A stretch of 52,733 bases of DNA from Sanguibacter inulinus (GTDB taxonomy: Bacteria > Actinomycetota > Actinomycetes > Actinomycetales > Cellulomonadaceae). Shown here piece after piece: positions 29,827 through 37,824 of the stretch. Within the stretch, counting starts at the first letter, position 1. Every line of letters begins with the position of its first letter. The stretch lies in NCBI RefSeq assembly GCF_013415325.1, contig NZ_JACBYE010000028.1, forward strand, positions 1 to 52,733, written 5' to 3'. The notes beneath the pieces are model-generated. The model was not told the DNA's origin, did no database searches, and saw only the letters and a list, made by a program, of their open reading frames with translations. The translations under genes and the position numbers were made by a program.

Positions 29827-30663
29827 ATGGCCAAGAACCAAGATCTCGAGCAGCCAGGATTCAGCTTTCCTCAGGTGTTGGACCTGGCGGCGAAGCTGCC
29901 CGGAGTGCGGATCGACCGCGAGACGTACCTTCGAGCGGCGCTCAAGCGACACTGCACAGCGGAGCAGATCGATCGGGCGGTGGCTGAGAGTCCCGCGGCT
30001 GCAGGTGTCTCTCTGAAGGTCATCACCGAGGTGGCGAACGGATCGATCACATACGAGACCAGCAAGGTGACGGGGATATCAGCCCTCGCGGGCCTTCCCG
30101 GTGGGCTCGCGATGCTCGGAACAGTGCCGGCAGATCTTGTGCAGTACGTCGGTCACATGCTGCGTGTCGCGCAAAAGCTTGCGTACATCTACAGCTGGCC
30201 CGATCTTTTCGCCGGTGACGGCGAGGAGATCGACGAGGCCACCGAGGGTATCCTCACGCTCTTCGTGGGCGTGATGGTCGGGGTGCAGGTCGCGCAGGGT
30301 GGCGTGTCGAAGGTGGCCACGATGATCGCTGCTCAGGTCGCGAAGAAGCTCCCTCAGCAAGCGCTGACGAAGGGCGCGATCTACCCGATAGTCAAGAAGG
30401 TCGCTGGGTATCTCGGCGTGTCGATGACCAAGAAGCTCTTCGCGAGCGGAGTCGCGAAGGCCATCCCGGTCGTCGGTGCGATCCTCTCGGGAGGCCTCAC
30501 GCTGGGCACCTTCCTCCCGATGTCCAAGAAGCTTCAGAAGCACCTCGCCAGCTTGGAGCTCACGAAGCCCGGACTCCGGAGCGTAGAGGGCGACGCGCTG
30601 GCGGCCGAGGCCTCCGAGCTGTGGGAGGGAGCTTCATCTCCCTCTGGTTTCGGTACCACTTGA
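29827..30663 (+). CDS. Conserved protein of unknown function, possibly EcsC-like
   Basis: I cannot name this 278-aa protein with certainty. The N-terminal 70 residues look like a helical domain (FPQVLDLAAKLPGVRIDRETYLRAAL). The rest has amphipathic and hydrophobic stretches: ISALAGLPGGLAMLGTVPADLVQYVGHMLRVAQKLAYIY, ILTLFVGVMVGVQVA, ALTKGAIYPIVKKVAGYLGVSMTKKLF and AIPVVGAILSGGLTLGTFLPM. The Gly/Ala-rich helical pattern recalls EcsC-family proteins. Conserved-looking motifs such as SWPDLF and KGAIYPIVKK suggest a widespread family rather than an orphan. Its codon use has more A/T at third positions than flanking genes, marking the left edge of the accessory island. Confidence 0.7.
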   Translation: MAKNQDLEQPGFSFPQVLDLAAKLPGVRIDRETYLRAALKRHCTAEQIDRAVAESPAAAGVSLKVITEVANGSITYETSKVTGISALAGLPGGLAMLGTVPADLVQYVGHMLRVAQKLAYIYSWPDLFAGDGEEIDEATEGILTLFVGVMVGVQVAQGGVSKVATMIAAQVAKKLPQQALTKGAIYPIVKKVAGYLGVSMTKKLFASGVAKAIPVVGAILSGGLTLGTFLPMSKKLQKHLASLELTKPGLRSVEGDALAAEASELWEGASSPSGFGTT

Positions 30664-30681
30664 GCCCACCCTGGCGATGCC

Positions 30682-31431
30682 CTATTCAGCCCCGATCACG
30701 TCCTGGACTGCCGAGGCGTAGGCAGCGACGCGAGCGGGGCCGTCAGTTCCGTCTGGCCACGGGTTGAGTGAGCGATTCGGAAGGTGACGGGCGAGTAAAG
30801 CGTCTCCGCCCGAAAAGTGCTCCCATGTACTTCGGAGTTCGGCACGTCGGTCTGCCGAGAGCAGGCGCAGAGCGTCGTCGACGAGGAGACGGACGGCTGC
30901 GATGTCGGGGTCAGTGTCTGCTGCACGGAGGTGCCCGATGCCGTAAGGCTCCGTGTACAACCTGTCGCTGACGGCGGTGTCGTTCTGGTACCAGAACATG
31001 GTGCACGCCAGATCGCCGCCGTCCTTGTACTGGTGGAAGGTCGAGCGGTCCGCCCACGCCTTCAGTTTGAGTAGCGTGTATCCCGCGACGGAGGGGACAT
31101 GAACCTTGTTCCCCGACTTCAGCTCAACAGTCCGGCTAGCCGCCAGGACATCCTGAAACCCGAAGACGCTCATAGGTTCCACAGGAGCGACCACGCCGTC
31201 CGGTTCCTCGACTCCTGGTCCGAACGGCACGAGATCAACCGCCATGCCGGCTATCCGGTGTCGAACCAACCCCGCAGCGTAGCGACGCAGGGAAAAGTTC
31301 GCGCTTATCTGCTCGAACTGGTCCAGGTCAGCGACGGCCAGCGCGAGGTCTAGGTCGTCGGTCCCGCGCAAGGAGAAGGTGTGACCCTGGCCGATGTGGA
31401 GCGCATCGCGACAGGTGGCCCCGACGAGCAT
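30682..31431 (-). CDS. AbiEii-like nucleotidyltransferase toxin (N-terminally interrupted)
   Basis: This 249-aa open frame encodes a minimal nucleotidyltransferase like AbiEii/AbiGii toxins. It starts LVGATCRDALHIGQGH and has SLRGTDDLDLALAV, where the paired Asp residues are the usual metal ligands, then LKLKAWADR with the conserved Lys/Asp region. In type IV systems the toxin arrests growth and its partner, AbiEi, represses and counteracts it. The ATG at 31431 is internal to the homologous region: codons upstream keep a sensible protein sequence (ISDSVGEVIDSLAAV) back to an in-frame TAG at 31503-31501, five codons after an ATG at 31518 that overlaps the end of the AbiEi gene. So the native gene appears to carry an amber codon 6. 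It is either inactivated, suppressed or made shorter. Confidence 0.78.
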   Translation of the reverse strand: MLVGATCRDALHIGQGHTFSLRGTDDLDLALAVADLDQFEQISANFSLRRYAAGLVRHRIAGMAVDLVPFGPGVEEPDGVVAPVEPMSVFGFQDVLAASRTVELKSGNKVHVPSVAGYTLLKLKAWADRSTFHQYKDGGDLACTMFWYQNDTAVSDRLYTEPYGIGHLRAADTDPDIAAVRLLVDDALRLLSADRRAELRSTWEHFSGGDALLARHLPNRSLNPWPDGTDGPARVAAYASAVQDVIGAE

Positions 31432-31518
31432 GATCGGTGGGAGCGGAGAGCGGACGGCGGCCAGTGAGTCGATGACCTCGCCGACGCTGTCGGAGATGAA
31501 CTAGTCAGCGTGCGCCAT
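31432..31518 (-). other. Putative original N-terminus of the AbiEii-like gene with in-frame amber codon
   Basis: Reading from ATG 31518 on the minus strand gives MAHAD, then TAG (31503-31501), then an open frame FISDSVGEVIDSLAAVRSP running into the annotated toxin frame. The ATG overlaps the stop of the AbiEi gene by 14 nt, the coupling expected for the pair. No ATG, GTG or TTG lies in frame between the TAG and 31431. Confidence 0.65.
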
Positions 31519-32443
31519 GCTCACGGAGCGACTCCCTCATCGTCAGGGCGACCTCTCGCTGGCGGGGGTCACGCGACGACAGCAGGTCTGCGTAGATCAG
31601 GAGATCGGGCGCGGTCTTCGCGCCACGTTCCGCGCCGTACGTTTGGTCAGGGGCTTCCCAGAACGTCCGACGCACGATGATCGCTGGTTCTTCGTCTGCT
31701 CTCAGCGGCCGCCATCGTGAACTGATGACCGCCGGCACGCTGATCTTCGGGACGTACATCGTCAAGGTCGTGCCTCTGATGCTCGGGACCGCGCTCTCAC
31801 CGCTGAGGTACACGGGGATCCCTGAATCGACCCATGCACGTGGGTCCGTATCGCCGGCGAACTGGCCGAGAGTCAGGTCTCGGCCGAGGCCGAGAGGGAA
31901 AGCCTCGGCCCAGCGCTCGAGAAGTTCGTCGTACCTCTCGAGGCGCGCGCCCCCCGGGTATCCGTAGCCCTCCTCCCGTAGGGCCTGACTGGTCTGGTTC
32001 GCGATTGCAGGGGAAACACCAGCTGCACGGGCGACCGTTCGCACTGGTGCGGTCAGCAGCTCCGGCCACGTGAGGAGGCAGAAGACCACCTGCGCGCGCC
32101 GTGGACTGAAGAGGTTCTTCGCGCGGGCCGAGCGCATTGGAGTCTCAGGTGGGCGTTGGCCTCGGATGTCTACCCGGATCCCTGGGGAGCTGATGAAGGC
32201 GTTACCGAGCGCATCGACGTACCAGTCACCGTTCCTGCGGATAGACGCGACCAGTCGCGGCGGGATACGACTTCCGATCACCAGTGTGGGTATCCGGTCG
32301 GTGGGGCGGTAGCCCGTCTCCGTGACCCATCGCCTCTCGACGGCCTCCCCGTCTACCTCGACGCGCGCGACGCCTCCCTGAAGCGTGAGCCTGATGTCGT
32401 GGTGCGCGAGTGCGGCGATCGCCTCGACTGCTTCGCTCTCCAT
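31505..32443 (-). CDS. AbiEi-like antitoxin / transcriptional regulator
   Basis: This 312-aa protein resembles actinobacterial AbiEi-family antitoxins. A winged-helix segment follows NLFSPRRAQVVFCLLTWPELLTAPVRTVARAAGVSPAIANQTSQAL (about 110-155). The C-terminal domain (about 165-312) includes WVDSGIPVYLSGESAVPSIRG and the ending TAPDLLIYADLLSSRDPRQREVALTMRESL, as in that group. AbiEi proteins repress their operon and neutralise the paired nucleotidyltransferase, which follows here with overlap. Start ATG 32443 has a strong GGAGGAGGCGCT site. A TACGCT box further upstream is a candidate -10. Third-position A/T use is higher than outside the island. The pairing with a nucleotidyltransferase is the best support for the assignment. 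Confidence 0.75.
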   Translation of the reverse strand: MESEAVEAIAALAHHDIRLTLQGGVARVEVDGEAVERRWVTETGYRPTDRIPTLVIGSRIPPRLVASIRRNGDWYVDALGNAFISSPGIRVDIRGQRPPETPMRSARAKNLFSPRRAQVVFCLLTWPELLTAPVRTVARAAGVSPAIANQTSQALREEGYGYPGGARLERYDELLERWAEAFPLGLGRDLTLGQFAGDTDPRAWVDSGIPVYLSGESAVPSIRGTTLTMYVPKISVPAVISSRWRPLRADEEPAIIVRRTFWEAPDQTYGAERGAKTAPDLLIYADLLSSRDPRQREVALTMRESLREHGAR

Positions 32444-32570
32444 AGCGCCTCCTCCTGTGAGGGTGCATGTCGAGCGTAGCGTCTGTTCGCAGTAAACGTC
32501 GGTTTTCGATCAGCAGGTTTCGGCTGGCCACTGCAAAGTGCTGGCCCGACGTGGTGCGACAGCGGGACCC

Positions 32571-32765
32571 ATGACGAGAGACAGGCGCAGTTGGCTCGCG
32601 GTCGTGTTGAGCGCGATCACCGCCATCGTGCTCGACATCTTCCCCGACGCGGCGACATCGTTCCCGATGCTGCACCGCTGGGTGATCGCAATCATCCTCG
32701 GCGCCGCCGTGGCCGCCGTGGTGCTGCGGTCTCGGCCGCCGATGGGCGGCGACTCCCGGGATTGA
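32571..32765 (+). CDS. Small hypothetical membrane protein, 64 aa
   Basis: This short protein has two predicted transmembrane helices (SWLAVVLSAITAIVLDIF and VIAIILGAAVAAVVL) separated by DAATSFPMLHRW, with basic ends (TRDRR, RSRPP). It starts ATG 32571 with no clear ribosome-binding site. It stands divergent from the AbiEi gene and convergent with the DUF262 gene inside the island. I do not recognise it. The hydrophobic pattern is convincing, but short GC-rich frames of this length can be spurious. Confidence 0.45.
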   Translation: MTRDRRSWLAVVLSAITAIVLDIFPDAATSFPMLHRWVIAIILGAAVAAVVLRSRPPMGGDSRD

Positions 32766-32874
32766 CGTTCTGAATCGGCGAGTCACTTGATGACGGAGGA
32801 CGAACGATCACTGCGTCCTTTGCCTGTCCTGCCGCAGCGTACTCAGCTAGTTCGGGTGTTGGCAGCCCGAGATC

Positions 32875-35058
32875 TCAGGTCCCGAAACCTGGACGTAGGT
32901 CTGCGATCCGTGTGCCATCTTCGGTGTGCCAGAAGATCCATCCGTTGGCTGAGGGTTGGTGTGTAAGTGCTACGGCAGCTGCAGACGGCGATGAGTAACT
33001 CTTCCCTCCCGCCTCGAGGCGACCATCGGCGCTTACGGTCACGGAGATCGTCTGGCCGTGATATCTGCCTCGGAGCGTTGCGCCCGGTTGGAGTCTGCCC
33101 AGAGCGAGCAGGTCGGAGACGCCGACACCGTAGCTCCGCTTACTCGCCCCGCCATACAGCGGGCTGTATCGAGGAGGTGCGGGGGGCGCAGTCTCGCCTG
33201 ACCATCCCGGCAGCGGCGGCGAGGGGGTGCGCGGTCGGGAGTCTTCGAGGGCCTGAGGTTTCGTTGGTCGGGGGAGCCTTGTCTCTATGTTGTGAGTCGC
33301 GCCGTCACGTGTATACCCACCCAAGAGTTCGACAAGGCGTCGCCGCAGGATTGACCGTCGGCGTTCGTAGAAGCCTAGGAAGGCGTGGAAATCTTCTGGG
33401 ATGCCGTGGAGGTCGTGGCCGGCTAGCCACGCTTCTCGGGCAGCTGCGTCCGGGAAGTGCTCGCGAGCCCATGTAGCCGGGAGCTGAGCGCGCTTTTGGG
33501 AGTTCTCCGGCCCTGACATGAGCTGCAGGTTTGCCAGGCGCTCGACCTTATCCCTGATGTCGTCCACGGCACTGGCGCTGACTCCCTGCGCGCGCAGCCT
33601 CGCGGCTGTACTGAGGCTCCTGGGGAAGATGTGGTCGATGTGGAACTGGTTTCGCGGGTCGACCCAGTCGTAGAGGAGGGTCTGCAGGGCGAACATTCGT
33701 TTGTGCTTGTAAGGCGTGTCGAGAAGATCGTCGATCAGCGCGTCGTCGAAGGCGAGCGACTTCCCGCGACGGGCCATCGCGGTCTCGATCGCATCGAGAG
33801 GGAACGCACCGGATGTCTCGCTGATGCACTGGTGCAGCGAGCGCAGGAGGCCGTCGAGGCCGCTTCCCCAGACGCCCGGTCGGAGAATGGTGCGGATCGT
33901 CCAGCTCCGGACTCTCTCGCGATCGGCTCGGACCGCTGGGACTGCTGAAGTGACGTAGGAGCTGGTGAGTCCTCGACTATGGATGTAGTCCGCCAGCGGG
34001 ATGAGCACGCTCGAGGCGGGAAGCGTCGACTCCGAGAAGCCGAACGACGCCAGAAGGTGCACACCCGTGCGGAGAGCGTCCTCGACGTCCTCCCACTGGG
34101 AGTCAAGAATCTTCATGTTGTCAGCGGTGAAGCTCTCGACGCGGAATCCAATGTCGCTGATGTCGGTCAGCACGAGGCCGGCCTTGAGCACCAGGTCTTT
34201 GGTGATCTTGAAGCCAGGTTGGGTCGCGTTCAGGTCGTCGACGAGCCTGTGGATCTCCTCGCGAGCGTCGCGCAAGGTGAATTGAGCAGTGGCGATCGAC
34301 AGGAGAAGGTCGCTCTTCGTGAGAGCAATGCCGCCGCTGTTGACTCGGACGAAGATGTCCAGGACCTTGGACAGATCTTGCTGCTTCTCTTCGAAATACG
34401 ACACAACTCCGTCCTCGTGCACCGCTTTCCAGAGCCGCGACAGCACGCGGAACGCATTGCGGTTCCCGGTGAGCGCATGGCGTTCTACGTAGTCGTAGAC
34501 CGGCTCTCCAGGTTCTTCGAGATCGAGGATGTCCCCAACCCGATACCAGTGTGATTCGCCTGATCGCCGCGCCTGCTCGTCTGTCAGGAACTCGAATCGG
34601 TAGTGCACGTCATCGTCTTCAGATGGTTCGAACTTCAGGTCAACGAAGAGGCGCTTTTCGGGGTACGCGCCAGCGCTGTCGCGACGACGATTAGGTAGCT
34701 TGTGGGCGAGGCTCCCGTAAAGCCCTACGTTGAGGGAGGTGAGGCGCTGCTGACCATCGAGGATCGCCGTGAGCTCTCTCGGTGTCGAGACGTGCAGCCG
34801 CTCGTTGTGCCGTTGCTTCAACTCGTGCCACTCTCGCATGAACTCGTAGAAGTGGAACGACCGCGAGTTTTCCGGAGTCACTCTCCAGAAGAGAAAAGTG
34901 CCGATCGGGTAGCCGCGCAAGAGGCTGTCGAAGAGCTTCGTCATCCGTTCAGGCTCCTGCGCCCACACCAGCTCGCGCTGGATGGCAGGGAGGACGAAGC
35001 TTCGCTGAGAGATCTTCTCGAGCGTCTCCTTGATCGTGAGCGGAGTTTGATAAGCCAT
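32875..35058 (-). CDS. DUF262-DUF1524(HNH)-RAMA protein, GmrSD-like type IV restriction candidate
   Basis: This 727-aa protein combines three modules. The DUF262/GmrS-like domain (about 1-280) has SFVLPAIQRELVW (20-32), AILDGQQRLTSLN (98-110, the nucleotide-handling motif) and IFVRVNSGGIALTKSDLL (235-252). The DUF1524/GmrD-like HNH nuclease domain has QFHIDHIFPRSL (471-482) and RLANLQLMSGPENSQK (507-522). After a Pro-rich linker (about 590-630) comes a RAMA domain (about 643-725) with LGRLQPGATLRGRYHG, GKSYSSPSAAAVALTHQPSANGWIFW and IADLRPG. GmrSD-like enzymes cut modified phage DNA, and RAMA domains are predicted to bind modified DNA, so one chain may sense and cleave. Start ATG 35058 has only a weak GGGAA upstream. 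It lies 161 bp after the GH27 gene, same strand. Confidence 0.87.
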   Translation of the reverse strand: MAYQTPLTIKETLEKISQRSFVLPAIQRELVWAQEPERMTKLFDSLLRGYPIGTFLFWRVTPENSRSFHFYEFMREWHELKQRHNERLHVSTPRELTAILDGQQRLTSLNVGLYGSLAHKLPNRRRDSAGAYPEKRLFVDLKFEPSEDDDVHYRFEFLTDEQARRSGESHWYRVGDILDLEEPGEPVYDYVERHALTGNRNAFRVLSRLWKAVHEDGVVSYFEEKQQDLSKVLDIFVRVNSGGIALTKSDLLLSIATAQFTLRDAREEIHRLVDDLNATQPGFKITKDLVLKAGLVLTDISDIGFRVESFTADNMKILDSQWEDVEDALRTGVHLLASFGFSESTLPASSVLIPLADYIHSRGLTSSYVTSAVPAVRADRERVRSWTIRTILRPGVWGSGLDGLLRSLHQCISETSGAFPLDAIETAMARRGKSLAFDDALIDDLLDTPYKHKRMFALQTLLYDWVDPRNQFHIDHIFPRSLSTAARLRAQGVSASAVDDIRDKVERLANLQLMSGPENSQKRAQLPATWAREHFPDAAAREAWLAGHDLHGIPEDFHAFLGFYERRRSILRRRLVELLGGYTRDGATHNIETRLPRPTKPQALEDSRPRTPSPPLPGWSGETAPPAPPRYSPLYGGASKRSYGVGVSDLLALGRLQPGATLRGRYHGQTISVTVSADGRLEAGGKSYSSPSAAAVALTHQPSANGWIFWHTEDGTRIADLRPGFGT

Positions 35059-35163
35059 TAGCGTGGTTCCCGAGCCCTCTCGTCCTGTGTTGTGCACACC
35101 GTAGCGTGCAGCCCAGTCGCTTCGGGCGGTCTCGTCAGCTTCATGCAGCAACTCTCGTTCCTG

Positions 35164-35193
35164 CGTCGTAGGTCTTCGACATCGCGTACGACG
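35164..35193. promoter_or_regulatory. Inverted repeat at the right end of the island
   Basis: CGTCGTA (35164-35170) and TACGACG (35187-35193) are perfect 7-bp arms with a 16-nt spacer, between the GH27 stop and the DUF262 start. It could be an operator for the restriction-like gene, a weak terminator for GH27, or chance. Confidence 0.25.
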
Positions 35194-35219
35194 ACCTTGG
35201 TGCGGGACGTCGGTCTACC

Positions 35220-36602
35220 TCAGACCTCCCACCGCAGCAACCGTGCCCCGTGCCATTCGATCGTCACCGGGATCGCGACGCTTCCCGGCGCGACACCGCG
35301 TGCTTCGTCGCTCTGCACCGTCACGACGTGCGTCACAACTTCCTCGCCCGTCCACAGCTCGCGGACCCGCACGGCCTCGTCGGCCGGGACCCCGACGTCC
35401 CCAGCGTCGAGCGCGACGCTCAGCGGCTCGGTCCCGAGATTGAAGGCCGCGACCCAGCCAGACTCACCGGCAACCCCGTCCGCCGTCCACAGCACGAGGT
35501 CCCCCTCGCGGAACACCTCACGTGACCCCCGTGACTCCAGTACCGCGAGCACGTCGGCATTCGTGAACAGCGCGAGCGTCTCCGGGCTCGACGTCGGCAG
35601 GTCGCCGCCGATCATCAGCGGCGACCGGGCGACAACCCAGAGCGTCATGAGCGTGACCCGCTCCGCCTGCGTCAACCGGGAGTCGCGGGGTTCGCCGCGC
35701 TCGGCGCGGATGCCGATGTGGCCGAGCGGGAGCATGTCGCCGTCGGGCCAGCCGTGCTCGCTCGCGGTGGGTGCCCAGCGGGCGAAGCGTGCGAAGTTGG
35801 CCTCGACGTCCTCCCACACGTCCCACAGGTCGTCGCAGATGCGCCACATGGTCGCGTGCTCGCGCAGGTGGTCCAGGCGGGTGAGCGAGAGGTCGCGCCC
35901 GGGGGACAGCGACAGCTCGATCGGACGGCCGGACCGTTCGATGGCCAGCGAGAAGGCCTCGATGTCGGCGGCCTGGTAGGGCCAGAGCATGTCGTCGGCC
36001 TTGATGAAGTCGACACCCCACGAGGCGTACAGCGCGACGACCGAGTCGTAGTACGCCTGTGCGCCCGGGTGGCCGCGGCGCAGACCGTCCATGTGGGGGT
36101 TCCACTCACAGCGGTTGGTCTCGTCGGCGATCTGATCGGCCGTCACCGGCGAGCTCGAGGCCCCGGCGCCAGCACGAGCGCCGGTCCCGACTGCAGCATC
36201 AGCAGCCGCGTCACCAGCACCCGCGACAGGCAGCCGCTCAGCCGTCGCGCGACGCGGGATCCCGCGCATCACGTGGATGCCGAACTTCAGGCCGAGACCG
36301 TGGATCTTGTCGGCGAGTGGCCCGAAGCCAGCCCCGCCAGCAGAGCTGGGGAACCGCTCAGGGTCGGGCATCAGCCGCCCGAGGTCGTCGAGGTGCAGCG
36401 GCGCGCCCTCGTTGTACCCGTGGGACCGGGCTGTCGGGTCGGACCAGTCGATGTCGACCACCACGGTGTCCCAGCCGAAGGGCAGCAGGTGCTGCGCCAT
36501 GTGCTCGGCGTTGGCGAGCACCTCGGCCTCCGTGACGGTGGTCCCGTAGCAGTCCCAGCTGTTCCAGCCCAGGGGTGGGCGGGGTGACGGCGTCTTTGCC
36601 AT
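35220..36602 (-). CDS. GH27 alpha-galactosidase-like glycosidase
   Basis: This 460-aa enzyme has a GH27 TIM barrel followed by a C-terminal beta domain. PPLGWNSWDCYG (9-20) is the family opening. The nucleophile is probably the first Asp of VDFIKADDM (197-205), and WRICDDLWDVWED (253-265) carries the candidate acid/base Asp. Members of this subgroup hydrolyse alpha-galactosides or beta-L-arabinopyranosides. A 25-residue Ala/Gly/Ser-rich insertion (about 127-151) interrupts the barrel in a surface loop. No signal peptide: intracellular. Start ATG 36602 follows GAGGAG. The LacI operator 29 bp upstream and the divergent LacI genes place it in the sugar regulon. Confidence 0.87.
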   Translation of the reverse strand: MAKTPSPRPPLGWNSWDCYGTTVTEAEVLANAEHMAQHLLPFGWDTVVVDIDWSDPTARSHGYNEGAPLHLDDLGRLMPDPERFPSSAGGAGFGPLADKIHGLGLKFGIHVMRGIPRRATAERLPVAGAGDAAADAAVGTGARAGAGASSSPVTADQIADETNRCEWNPHMDGLRRGHPGAQAYYDSVVALYASWGVDFIKADDMLWPYQAADIEAFSLAIERSGRPIELSLSPGRDLSLTRLDHLREHATMWRICDDLWDVWEDVEANFARFARWAPTASEHGWPDGDMLPLGHIGIRAERGEPRDSRLTQAERVTLMTLWVVARSPLMIGGDLPTSSPETLALFTNADVLAVLESRGSREVFREGDLVLWTADGVAGESGWVAAFNLGTEPLSVALDAGDVGVPADEAVRVRELWTGEEVVTHVVTVQSDEARGVAPGSVAIPVTIEWHGARLLRWEV

Positions 36603-36630
36603 GCGTGAGCTCCTCGTGAGGGGTGCGGTC

Positions 36631-36644
36631 TGTGAACGTTAACA
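36631..36644. promoter_or_regulatory. LacI-type operator upstream of the GH27 gene
   Basis: TGTGAACGTTAACA matches exactly the operator before the GH43-like gene at 20188-20201, including one more base on each side. It lies 29 bp upstream of the GH27 start and in the region shared with the divergent LacI gene. A run of GCCCGCCCGGCCGCCGG-like low-complexity sequence (about 36690-36770) fills the rest of the gap. Confidence 0.72.
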
Positions 36645-36815
36645 ACACTGGTCGGATGTGTCACCCCTCTCGCTGTCGTCGTGAGCCCCCGGCCGGTCGC
36701 GATGCCCGCCTCGCCCGGCCGCCGGCCCCACAGCCCGCCCGGCCGCCGGTCCCGTGGCCCGCCCGGAGAGCGGTCTCACCCACACCCAGCGCCCTGTGTC
36801 CCACCTGCTCAGCCC

Positions 36816-36821
36816 TACGAT
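36816..36821 (+). promoter_or_regulatory. -10 box of the first LacI gene (leaderless)
   Basis: TACGAT ends 7 nt before the ATG at 36829, giving a leaderless message. A second ATG at 36820 overlaps the box itself and is unlikely to be used. Confidence 0.45.
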
Positions 36822-36828
36822 GGTGCCC

Positions 36829-37824
36829 ATGGCAGCGACGATGCGCGATGTTGCGGCGTTGGCCGGGGTGTCCGTCAAGACCGTGTCGCGTGTCGTGAAC
36901 CTCGAGCCTCACACCCGCCCCGAGGTGGTCCGCCGCGTCCGTGCGGCCATCGCCGAGCTCGAGTGGGTCCCCAACGGCAGCGCCCGCACCCTGCGCACCG
37001 GACGGACCGGCGTCATCGGCGTCGGCGTCTCCGAGCTGCGCCGGCCCTACCTCTCGATGATCACCGAGGCCGTCGTCTCCGAGCTCACCCGCCGCGGTCT
37101 CCAGGCGACCGTCGAGCCCACGCACGACCAGCCCGACCGCCTCGCCGCTCTGCTCGCCGCCCGAGGGCGGCTCTTCGACGGGCTCGTGCTCATCGGCCCG
37201 GCCGACCCAGCTGCACCGACAGCCCTCGCCGCGCTCGTCCCGACCGACGCCGTCGTGCTCGTCCACCACGGGGAGACGGCTGTCGCCGACTCGGTCGACC
37301 CCGACCTCGTCGAGGCGGCGTCGCTCGTGGCGCGGCACCTCGTCGTCATGGGGCGCTCGCGGCCGGCCCTCGTCGGGCAAGACCGCACCGCGCACGGGGA
37401 CGAGTCGATGACGGCTGCCTTCCTCGCCGCCGGGATCGCGGCCCCTGCCCTGCGGGTCGACGGGGTGACGAGCCGGGCCGACGGTGCGCGCGCGGCGACC
37501 GAGCTGCTCGCGGCGGACCCGCAGATCGACGCCCTGGTCTGCGGCAGCGACGAGCTCGCTCTCGGCGCGCTCTACGCGCTCCTCGGGTCGGGGGTCGCTG
37601 TGCCCGACCAGGTCGCGGTCTTCGGCTTCGACAACCTCGACGACGCGTCCTTCTCGACGCCGTCGCTCACGACGGTCGACCCCGGTGCGGCGCGGCTCGC
37701 CCGCGCGGCCGTCGAGCTGCTCGCCGACAGGCTCGCGGGGACCGGTGGTGACATGGCCCGGCGCGTGATCTCGCCGGTCGAGCTCGTCCGCCGCGAGTCG
37801 ACGCTCGGGGCGGGGCTCCGATGA
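36829..37824 (+). CDS. LacI-family transcriptional regulator 1
   Basis: This 331-aa repressor has the N-terminal LacI helix-turn-helix (MRDVAALAGVSVKTVSRVVN, about 5-24). A hinge follows (residues about 45-60) and then a periplasmic-binding-like sugar domain (GVIGVGVSELRRPYLSMI to the C-terminus, with VFGFDNLDDASFSTPSLTTVD). It is divergent from GH27 and, by position, a strong candidate to bind the operator at 36631. Its stop overlaps the start of a second LacI gene (ATGA), so both are made together. The inducer is probably a galactose-, arabinose- or xylose-containing sugar released by the encoded enzymes. Confidence 0.9.
   Translation: MAATMRDVAALAGVSVKTVSRVVNLEPHTRPEVVRRVRAAIAELEWVPNGSARTLRTGRTGVIGVGVSELRRPYLSMITEAVVSELTRRGLQATVEPTHDQPDRLAALLAARGRLFDGLVLIGPADPAAPTALAALVPTDAVVLVHHGETAVADSVDPDLVEAASLVARHLVVMGRSRPALVGQDRTAHGDESMTAAFLAAGIAAPALRVDGVTSRADGARAATELLAADPQIDALVCGSDELALGALYALLGSGVAVPDQVAVFGFDNLDDASFSTPSLTTVDPGAARLARAAVELLADRLAGTGGDMARRVISPVELVRRESTLGAGLR

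Noticed and set aside
31099-32479. Plus-strand frames opposite the AbiEi/AbiEii pair
   Set aside because: Short, domain-free and antisense to coherent family members.
29731-35219. Prophage or integrative element
   Set aside because: No integrase, transposase, structural phage gene, tRNA or flanking direct repeat was seen.
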